Source: JBKQVT01 sp963804825 (GTDB taxonomy: Bacteria; Planctomycetota; Planctomycetia; Pirellulales; Thermoguttaceae). Taken from it: DNA of 64,000 nucleotides. Position numbers and translations under genes: made by a program. Position 1 is the stretch's first letter; the number at the start of each line of letters is the position of its first letter. Below are positions 22,233-29,140 of this stretch, in pieces. The DNA lies in the NCBI GenBank assembly GCA_963804825.1, contig CAWDRV010000003.1, forward strand, positions 1,848,693 to 1,912,692, in the 5' to 3' direction. The notes below the pieces were generated by a model. It ran no database searches. It worked only from the letters and a program-made list of their open reading frames with translations, and had not been told where the DNA came from.

Positions 22233-25211
22233 TCACGCAATCGGCCGGGCGTCGGCCCAATTCGGGCCCGCCTTCAGATCGACCTTCAAGGGAACCCGCA
22301 ACGTCGCGGCGCCGGCCATCTCCTCGCGCACCAGCCCGGCCAATCGTGAAAGCTCGTCGGCGGGGACTTCGAAAACGAGTTCATCGTGGATTTGCAAAAG
22401 CATCCGTGCCGCCAACTGCTCGCGCCGCAACCGTCGGTGGATGGCGATCATCGCCACTTTGATCAGGTCGGCCGCGGAGCCTTGGATGACCGTGTTGACG
22501 GCGGTCCGTTCGGCGAGGTTCCGGGAGCGGCCGGCATTTTCGCGGACTCCGCGAATCGCCCGCCGTCGCCCCAAGATCGTTTTAACATAACCTCGCCGCC
22601 GGCATTCCGCCAGTATCCGGATCAGAAAGGCCTCGATTCCCGGATAACGCTGGAAGTAGCCGTCAATGAACTCGGCGGCCGCGGTTTTTTCAATGCCGAG
22701 CCGGCGGGCCAGGCCCGCGGCGCTCTGCCCGTAGATGACTCCGAAATTGACCGTCTTCGCCTGCCGCCGCATCGCGCCGGTGACCTCGGCCAGGGGGACG
22801 CCGGAAACTTGGCTGGCCACCCGGGCGTGAATGTCCTCGTCGCGGGCGAAGGCGTCGCACAACTGCTCGTCGCCCGAATAATGGGCCAAAATCCGCAACT
22901 CGATCTGCGAATAGTCGGCCGCCAACAGGAGCCAGCCCTCTTGGCCCGGCACGAAGGCCGAGCGGATCTCCCGCCCCTCGTCGGTCCGCACCGGGATGTT
23001 TTGCAGGTTCGGATCGCTGGAGCTCAGCCGGCCCGTCGCCGTCACCACCTGGTTGAACGACGCATGGACGCGGCCGGTCACGGGATGGACCATCGCGGGC
23101 AGGGCGTCCACATAGGTCCCCTTGAGCTTGGCGTATTGGCGATAGCGGACGATCTTCTCCGGCAGCGGATGCTGGGCCGCCAACACCTCGAGCACGGCCA
23201 CGTCGGTGCTCGGGCCGGTCTTCGTCCGCTTGACCACCGGCAGCTTCTTCTCGACGAACAAGAGCTGCTGCAATTGCTTGGGCGACGCGATGTTGAAACG
23301 ATACCCGGCCAGATTGTAGATTTCTCGCTCCAGCGTCGCCATGCGCTCTCCGAAGCGGCGGCTCAATTCGGCCAGCCGGTCCACGTCCACCTTGATGCCG
23401 GTGTATTCCATTTCAGAGAGCACCTCGACCAGCGGCAACTCCAGTTTCGCCAGCAGATCGTCCAGTTCCTCGCGGGCGAGCTTTTCGGCCAGGATCGGCC
23501 GCAGGCACACCGGAAGCCAGGCGTCCTCGGCGGCGTAGTCGGCCACTTGGGCCACCGGCACTTGATCCATCCGCTTCTGACGCTTGCCGCTGCCGATCAG
23601 CTCCTCGATCTTGATCGTGGCGTGGTTGAGGTATCGCTTGGCCAGGTCGTTGAGGTTGTGGTTCCGCCGTCCGGCATCGAGCAGGTAGCTTGCCACCATG
23701 GTGTCGAACGTCATGCCGGCCAGCGCGACGCCGGCCGTGCGGAGCACGATCATGTCATACTTGAGGTTCTGCCCGATCTTGCCGATGGCCGGGTCTTCGA
23801 GCACCGGCCGCAGGGCTTCCAGCGTGGCCGACGGGTCCAGATGGCACTGGCCCGGCGGGGCGCGCAGGGGCAGGTACCAGCCGCCGCGGTCGGTCCACGC
23901 CACAGACAGCCCCACGATTTCGGCCCAACGCGGCCACACGTGGGTCGTCCACGCGCTGGTCGTCTCCGTATCGACTGAGATGTATGTCTGTTGCCGCAGT
24001 TCGTCCAAGAAGGCGGCGAACTTCTCCGGCGTATCCACCAGATGATGCTCCGGCTTCGGTTCCCTCTCCCCCTCCTCTCCCCTTTCCCCTTGTGGGAGAG
24101 GGACCGCAAGCGGTGCCCGGGGTGAGGGGGCTTTGACCTCGGTATTGTCGCGATTTTCGCGCCGCGAAAATGGGACTGTCTCCCTTAAAGTTCTCGCCAG
24201 GCTGCGAAAACCAAACTCCTCGAACAACTCCAACGCGCCGGCCGGATCGGAAACGTCCATCCGCGCGGCCTGCCAATCGAGCACGACCGGCACGTGGTCG
24301 TCGAGTTGAACCAGCCGGCGGCTCAGGATGGCCTGATCGCCGTATTTCTTCAGGTTCTCGCGTCGCGCGACGGCGGTCAGCTCGCCGGCGTGTTGGAGAA
24401 TGGCGTCCAAGCTGCCGTATTTTTCCAGCAGTTGGCGGGCGTAGACGGGCCCGATCAGCGGCACGCCCGGCACGTTGTCCGAGGCGTCGCCCACCAGGGC
24501 CAGGTAATCGACGACCTGGTGCGGGCTGATTCCCCAGTCGGCCCGCAACGCATCGCGGTCGAGGACCTCGTTCTTGCGAATGTTGTAGACCTTCACCCGA
24601 TCCGAGATGAGCTGACGGCAGTCCTTGTCGCCGGTGACCAGGAAGCAACGGCCGTCGAGCTGCTCGACCAACCGGGCGATGGTGGCCAGGATGTCGTCCG
24701 CCTCGAACGACGCAAGGCCCAAGGCCGGAATGCCCAACGCCCGAACGACCCGATGGCAGGAGATGATCTGCGGCGCCAGGTCCTCGCGCATCGCCGGCCG
24801 ATGCTCCTTGTATTGTGCGTACATCGCGTGGCGGAAGGTCTTGCCCGGCATGTCGAAGGCGCACAAGAGAAAGTCCGGCCGCTTCGATTCCAACAGGGAG
24901 AGCAGGTCGCGGGCGAAACCGTAGACCGCCGCCACCGGCTCGCCGCGCGGACTGGTCATCTCGGGCAGGGCATGAAACACCTGGTGGATGAGCGAATGCG
25001 AGTCGATCACCCAGACCGTCTGCCCGGCAAGACTCTCCGGCGGCGGCCCGACCGGGCGGTCCTGCGGCTGGAGCATCGCGGCAATCGCCGCCGCACGGTC
25101 ATCCGCCGGCGGCGTGCCGGCCGTGGACGCTGGCCCGGCCGCGGACGGCTCTGTCACTTCCGGCTCGAAACCGGGCAGCAGGGGCGTCGCCGGCTTAAAA
25201 CGTTTTGCCAT
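22233..25211 (-). CDS. polA: DNA polymerase I with a repeat-derived linker
   Basis: 992 aa, all three domains present. After an Ala/Pro-rich N-terminal tail of about 65 residues, the 5'-nuclease runs from VWVIDSHSLIHQVFHA to about 330 (GDKDCRQL, GDASDNVPGVP). Residues about 341-384 are encoded by two intergenic-type repeats (see 24061-24190). The 3'-5' exonuclease follows with DTETTS, GQNLKYDMIVL and DYAAEDA, so the proofreading residues are present, unlike in many Pol I homologues. The polymerase has motif A LLAADYSQIELRI, motif B RRQAKTVNFGVIYGQS and motif C QIHDELVFEVP. It replicates across gaps and Okazaki primers. The start is the ATG of MAKRFKPATP. Confidence 0.96.
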   Translation of the reverse strand: MAKRFKPATPLLPGFEPEVTEPSAAGPASTAGTPPADDRAAAIAAMLQPQDRPVGPPPESLAGQTVWVIDSHSLIHQVFHALPEMTSPRGEPVAAVYGFARDLLSLLESKRPDFLLCAFDMPGKTFRHAMYAQYKEHRPAMREDLAPQIISCHRVVRALGIPALGLASFEADDILATIARLVEQLDGRCFLVTGDKDCRQLISDRVKVYNIRKNEVLDRDALRADWGISPHQVVDYLALVGDASDNVPGVPLIGPVYARQLLEKYGSLDAILQHAGELTAVARRENLKKYGDQAILSRRLVQLDDHVPVVLDWQAARMDVSDPAGALELFEEFGFRSLARTLRETVPFSRRENRDNTEVKAPSPRAPLAVPLPQGERGEEGEREPKPEHHLVDTPEKFAAFLDELRQQTYISVDTETTSAWTTHVWPRWAEIVGLSVAWTDRGGWYLPLRAPPGQCHLDPSATLEALRPVLEDPAIGKIGQNLKYDMIVLRTAGVALAGMTFDTMVASYLLDAGRRNHNLNDLAKRYLNHATIKIEELIGSGKRQKRMDQVPVAQVADYAAEDAWLPVCLRPILAEKLAREELDDLLAKLELPLVEVLSEMEYTGIKVDVDRLAELSRRFGERMATLEREIYNLAGYRFNIASPKQLQQLLFVEKKLPVVKRTKTGPSTDVAVLEVLAAQHPLPEKIVRYRQYAKLKGTYVDALPAMVHPVTGRVHASFNQVVTATGRLSSSDPNLQNIPVRTDEGREIRSAFVPGQEGWLLLAADYSQIELRILAHYSGDEQLCDAFARDEDIHARVASQVSGVPLAEVTGAMRRQAKTVNFGVIYGQSAAGLARRLGIEKTAAAEFIDGYFQRYPGIEAFLIRILAECRRRGYVKTILGRRRAIRGVRENAGRSRNLAERTAVNTVIQGSAADLIKVAMIAIHRRLRREQLAARMLLQIHDELVFEVPADELSRLAGLVREEMAGAATLRVPLKVDLKAGPNWADARPIA
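24061..24190. repeat. Two dispersed repeats inside the polA reading frame
   Basis: 24061-24138 is a CTCTCCCC...GTGGGAGAGGG...GGGTGAGGGGG palindrome, also present in an intergenic copy at 32633-32675. 24142-24184 is a diverged GGGACTGTC/ATTTTCG hairpin, also present at 2539. Together they encode about 43 in-frame residues, including TVPFSRRENRDNTEV and SPRAPLAVPLPQGERGEEGE, between the 5'-nuclease and exonuclease domains. Confidence 0.8.
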
Positions 25212-25325
25212 CGCTGGATTCGCTCGACAAGACAGCGGCTTGCCGCATGGGCAACAAGAGACCGTGGTGGTCCATGCTATCCCCACTTCGGGGAGGCGTC
25301 AAGGTAGTCACGGATCACGCGGGGA

Positions 25326-25467
25326 TTTCACGCAAAGGCGCCAAGGCGCGAAGGCGCAAAGGACGGAAAAGAAGAAGAGAGGGACGGTTGGATTGGTTCC
25401 CACGCCGTCGATTCACCCCTCCCCCCTTCTTCCTTTGCGACTTTGCGCCTTAGCGTCTTTGCGTGAG
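25326..25467. repeat. CACGCAAAGGCGC array hairpin, copy 2
   Basis: Left arm TTCACGCAAAGGCGCCAAGG with GCGCGAAGGCGCAAAGGA, right arm TTTGCGACTTTGCGCC with TTAGCGTCTTTGCGTGA, about 70 bases between them. It occupies most of the polA upstream space (25212-25600), in which no gene is seen. Confidence 0.7.
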
Positions 25468-25608
25468 AAGTTTGTCGCGTTGACATTGCCAAGCCGCCTG
25501 ATTTTTAGCCGCAAGTTCCCGGATGCCCTGCGATACTTTGTATTTTTCGTGGCGTACGACAGGAAATGTTGTTAAAAAAATGCACCGCCAAAACGGCGTG
25601 ATCTTCCC

Positions 25609-25637
25609 TTGACAAAAACGATAGGATTCACGAAAAT
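25609..25637 (+). promoter_or_regulatory. Candidate promoter upstream of the 79-aa protein
   Basis: TTGACA (25609-25614) is followed 17 bases later by GAAAAT (25632-25637). The -35 box is consensus and the -10 is weak. It would give a leader of about 190 bases before ATG 25833. Confidence 0.35.
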
Positions 25638-25832
25638 ACACTTACTCGCTTTCCGGACGTGGAACACCCGGAAGGGCTTCGTTTTTCAACCATGGTCCGG
25701 TTGGCGCCGCTGCTCGGCGGCGCCGGGGACCGAAAATCGAGGGAGTGGCGTTATAAAAGAGGCGCGTCTTCGCCTTTCTGTTGGTGAGTGCGTGGAGGCC
25801 GCGCCGCAACCCAGTGAGAGGAGGCAGTCCCG

Positions 25833-26072
25833 ATGAGTCACCACAACAACGGCACGGAAAAGTTGGTCGCGGTCGTTTCGCCCTGGGAAAAACTTCCCGC
25901 GTTGGTGAAGCGGCAGTTTCGGATCGAGAGCCTTCCGGCGGAGAAGAAGGTTCAAGTCTGGCGAGACGATTTGCAGAGCGAGGAGTTGCTCACCGCGGAG
26001 TTGACCCAGGTCGGCATCACCGCGCCCGAGCTGCGCAACAGCAGGATTACGGACTGGAAAGGCGTGGAGTAG
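25833..26072 (+). CDS. Small soluble protein of unknown function
   Basis: 79 aa with a strong ribosome-binding site (GAGAGGAGGC) 8 bases before the ATG. It is rich in charged residues and contains WEKLPALVKRQFRIESLP, EKKVQVWRDDLQSEELLTAE and VGITAPELRNSRITDWKGVE, with no signal peptide, metal site or membrane helix. Predicted helices alternate with short strands. I do not recognise a family. It converges on guaA, whose stop is 11 bases downstream. Confidence 0.65.
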   Translation: MSHHNNGTEKLVAVVSPWEKLPALVKRQFRIESLPAEKKVQVWRDDLQSEELLTAELTQVGITAPELRNSRITDWKGVE

Positions 26073-26082
26073 CGCGTCCGGC

Positions 26083-27648
26083 TCACTCCCACTCGATCGT
26101 CGCCGGGGGCTTCGAGCTGATGTCGTAGACCACGCGATTGACGCCCGGCACTTCGTTGATAATCCGCGTGGAAATCCGCCCCAACAACTCGTAGGGCAAA
26201 TGGCACCAGTCGGCGGTCATGAAGTCCTCCGTCTCGACGCAGCGGACCGCCACGACGTCGTCGTAGGTTCGGGCGTCGCCCATCACGCCGACGCTCTGCA
26301 CGGGCAGCAGCACGGCGAACGCCTGGGCGGTCTGCCGATACAGCCCGGCGCGCTTGATCTCGCCGACCACGATGGCGTCGGCCTCGCGGAGCGTGTCCAG
26401 CCGCCGCCGGCTGACTTCGCCCACGCAGCGCACGGCCAGCCCCGGACCGGGGAAGGGATGACGCCACACGATGTCCTCCGGCAGTCCCAACCGCTGGCCC
26501 AAGGCGCGGACCTCGTCCTTGAACAGATCGCGCAGCGGCTCGATCAGCGTGAAGGCCAAATCCTCGGGCAGGCCGCCCACGTTGTGGTGCAGCTTGATCG
26601 TGGCCGCCGGTCCGTCGGGCGTGCCGCCGCTCTCGATCACGTCCGGATAGAGCGTCCCTTGCGCGAGGAACTCCGCCCCCTTGATCCGGGCGGCCTCGTC
26701 GGCGAAACACTCGATGAACGCGTGCCCGATCCGGCGACGCTTCTCCTGCGGATCCGACACGCCGGCCAGGGCCTCCAGAAACTTGTCCTCGGCGTCCACG
26801 ACGTGTAGATCGGTCTGGAAGTGGTTCGTGAACTCCTCGATGACCGATTCGGCCTCGTCCTTCCGCAACAGCCCGTTGTCGATGAGGATGCAGGAGGCCT
26901 GCTTTCCGACGGCCTGGGCCAGCAGGGCCGCCACGACCGACGAATCCACGCCGCCGGACAGCCCGCAGATCACCCGGCCGTCGCCGACGCGCCGGCGGAT
27001 GGCCTCGATGCTTTCGCGGGCGAAATCGCCCAGCTTCCAGGTCCCGTCGCAATGGCATGCCGCGCGGAGGAAATTGCCCAGGATCTTCGTCCCCAGCGGC
27101 GTGTGGGTCACCTCGGGATGGAACTGCAGGCCGTAGATCGGCAGCTTCTGGTGTTTCACCGCGGCGAAAGGGCAAGTGTCCGTGGCCGCCAGCGGCAGGA
27201 AATCGTCGGAAACCGCCGTCACCTGGTCGCCGTGGCTCATCCAGACCTGGAATTCCGGCGGCAGGCCGGCGAACAGTTCGCCTTGGTTGACGCCGTTGTG
27301 CTGGGCCAGGCGGCACTGGGCCCGGCCGTATTCCCGGGCCGGCGCGCTCTCGACGCGGCCGCCCAGGGCCTCGCACTCCAACTGCATCCCGTAGCAGATG
27401 CCCAGGACCGGGATGCCCAGGCGGAAAATGGCCGGATCGCATTTCGGCGCCCCCGCCTCGTAAACGCTCGACGGCCCGCCGGAGAGGATCAGTCCCCGCG
27501 GGGCCAACTGGCCGATCCGCTCGGCGGGGATGTCGTGGCGGACGATTTCGCAATAGACCTGTTGCTGGCGGACCCGTCGGGCGATCAGTTGGGCATATTG
27601 GGAGCCAAAATCCAGCACCAAAACCTTCTGCTCGGCTATCTTGGTCAT
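26083..27648 (-). CDS. guaA: GMP synthase (glutamine-hydrolysing)
   Basis: 521 aa, complete. Converts XMP to GMP using glutamine and ATP. The class I amidotransferase domain has the catalytic Cys in PVLGICYGMQLECEALGG, the His/Glu in GLQFHPEVTHTPLG, and begins KVLVLDFGSQYAQLIARR. The ATP-pyrophosphatase domain has the PP-loop VICGLSGGVDSSVVAALL, and the dimerisation domain ends KPPATIEWE as in the family. ILIDNGLLRKDE and GQRLGLPEDIVWRHPFPGPG are further family blocks. It lies downstream of a repeat-rich spacer shared divergently with tilS. Confidence 0.97.
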   Translation of the reverse strand: MTKIAEQKVLVLDFGSQYAQLIARRVRQQQVYCEIVRHDIPAERIGQLAPRGLILSGGPSSVYEAGAPKCDPAIFRLGIPVLGICYGMQLECEALGGRVESAPAREYGRAQCRLAQHNGVNQGELFAGLPPEFQVWMSHGDQVTAVSDDFLPLAATDTCPFAAVKHQKLPIYGLQFHPEVTHTPLGTKILGNFLRAACHCDGTWKLGDFARESIEAIRRRVGDGRVICGLSGGVDSSVVAALLAQAVGKQASCILIDNGLLRKDEAESVIEEFTNHFQTDLHVVDAEDKFLEALAGVSDPQEKRRRIGHAFIECFADEAARIKGAEFLAQGTLYPDVIESGGTPDGPAATIKLHHNVGGLPEDLAFTLIEPLRDLFKDEVRALGQRLGLPEDIVWRHPFPGPGLAVRCVGEVSRRRLDTLREADAIVVGEIKRAGLYRQTAQAFAVLLPVQSVGVMGDARTYDDVVAVRCVETEDFMTADWCHLPYELLGRISTRIINEVPGVNRVVYDISSKPPATIEWE

Positions 27649-27758
27649 GCACGGCTTCCTTGAGAGAATCCCGCATTATAAAATCGCCCCCAACGGCGGG
27701 CCAGGGGGGCGGCACGCTTGCCGTTTCGCAGCAGCAGGGATTAAGATCATGGTTCCCG

Positions 27759-27893
27759 GAGTGAGCCGGGGCCGGTGAGCCGGGGCCAGTGAGCCGGGGG
27801 CAATGAGCCGGGGCCGTCAGGCCCCGGATTGCGCGGCGTACACTTTTATTCAACGATATCCGGGGCCTCACGGCCCCGGCTCAGTCGAATCGA
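27759..27893. repeat. GAGCCGG-family palindromic element, copy 2
   Basis: Three tandem GTGAGCCGGGGCC-like units lead into GAGCCGGGGCCGTCAGGCCCCGG, then ATTGCGCGGCG, a short centre with TTCAACGATATCC, and the inverted end GGGGCCTCACGGCCCCGGCTC. It fills the guaA-tilS divergent spacer. Confidence 0.75.
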
Positions 27894-27920
27894 ACCGCTT
27901 AACAAACACGGCCGCCATCC

Positions 27921-28964
27921 ATGTCCGCCTTTCATCCGCTGGAAACCCGCCTGGCCGACGCCTGGCCGCCCGAAACATGGCGGGACGTGACCGTCCTGCT
28001 GGCGGTGTCCGGCGGGGCGGACAGCGTCGCGATGCTCCGGGCGATGGTCGCCCTGAAAGACGCCGGCGACGGCCGCCTGGTGGCCGCCCACCTCAACCAT
28101 CAGTTGCGGCCCAGCGAAGCGGAGACGGACGAGGCGATGGTCGCCGATCTGTGCCGGCGACTCGGCGTGGCCTGCGAAGTCGGGCGGACGCGGCTCGATC
28201 CGGACGCGCCGGCCGGCGGCGATGGGCTCGAAGCGGCGGCCCGCCAGGCCAGGTATCAGTTCCTCGAACAGGCGGCCGCCCGGCTGGGCGCCCGCTATGT
28301 CGTCACCGCCCATACGGCCGACGATCAGGCCGAAACGATCCTGCACCACATCCTTCGCGGCACGGGCATCGGCGGCCTGGCGGGCATCGCCCGGGCCCGT
28401 CCCCTGGGCCACGCCACGCTGATCCGCCCCTTGCTCGGCTTTCCACGCGCCGAGTTGCTGGCCTATCTGAACGATCTGGGCCAGTCCTATCGCGACGATT
28501 CCAGCAACCGCGACACGCGCTTCACGCGGAACCGCATCCGACAGGAGTTGTTGCCGCACCTGGCCGAGCAGTTCAACGCCGGCGTGGTGGACGCGCTGTT
28601 GCGGCTGGGCTCGCTGGCCGGGGAGGTTCAAGCGGTGATCGACGCGATGGTCGGCGATCTGGCCGACCGCTGTGTCCGGGAAGAAGGCCCCGGAGTTGTC
28701 CGGATCGAGACGGCGCCAGCGGCGACGCAACCGGCGTATCTCGTCCGCGAGTTGCTTATGCTCGTTTGGCGTCGGCAGGGCTGGCCGATGCAGGCGATGG
28801 GTTTTGCACAATGGGAACTCTTGCGGACGATGCTGATTGGCGACGTGTCATGTTCGGAATGTTGCACGAAGCAGGTTTTTCCCGGCGGCGCGACAGCGGA
28901 GTCGAGCGAAGAGGGGCTGCGGCTGACGCGGCCGGCGAGAACGTCCAGTGAGCCGGGGCCGTGA
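27921..28964 (+). CDS. tilS: tRNA(Ile)-lysidine synthetase
   Basis: 347 aa. Modifies C34 of tRNA-Ile(CAU) to lysidine, so AUA codons are read as Ile. Visible: PP-loop VLLAVSGGADSVAMLRAMV, VAAHLNHQLRPSEAETDE, VVTAHTADDQAETILHHILRGTGIGGLAG, and QSYRDDSSNRDTRFTRNRIRQELLP. The C-terminal region is shortened and ends FPGGATAESSEEGLRLTR. The final residues SEPGP and the TGA are encoded by the first bases of the adjacent GAGCCGG element, so the stop codon is repeat-derived. Divergent from guaA. Confidence 0.93.
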   Translation: MSAFHPLETRLADAWPPETWRDVTVLLAVSGGADSVAMLRAMVALKDAGDGRLVAAHLNHQLRPSEAETDEAMVADLCRRLGVACEVGRTRLDPDAPAGGDGLEAAARQARYQFLEQAAARLGARYVVTAHTADDQAETILHHILRGTGIGGLAGIARARPLGHATLIRPLLGFPRAELLAYLNDLGQSYRDDSSNRDTRFTRNRIRQELLPHLAEQFNAGVVDALLRLGSLAGEVQAVIDAMVGDLADRCVREEGPGVVRIETAPAATQPAYLVRELLMLVWRRQGWPMQAMGFAQWELLRTMLIGDVSCSECCTKQVFPGGATAESSEEGLRLTRPARTSSEPGP

Positions 28965-29140
28965 GGCCCCGGATTGCGCGGCGACCGCGTTGATTCGACG
29001 ACATCCGGCGTTGATTCGACGATATCCGGCGTTGATTCGACGATATCCGGCGTTGATTCGACGATATCCGGGGCCTAACGGCCCCGGCTCACACGGCCCC
29101 GGCTCACACGGCCCCGGCTCACTCGGCCCCGGCTCGCTTC
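28948..29140. repeat. GAGCCGG-family element, copy 3, with two expanded tandem arrays
   Basis: Starts GAGCCGGGGCCGTGAGGC, then CCCGGATTGCGCGGCG as in copy 2. The centre is a 21-bp unit (TTGATTCGACGATATCCGG core) repeated four times (28989-29072), and the right end is expanded as about four 15-bp CACGGCCCCGGCTCA units (29077-29137). It overlaps the end of tilS and stops at the vWA gene. Confidence 0.8.

Noticed and set aside
28989..29072. Four 21-bp direct repeats resembling a short CRISPR array
   Set aside because: The units are contiguous with no spacers and belong to the expanded centre of a GAGCCGG element; no cas gene is nearby.
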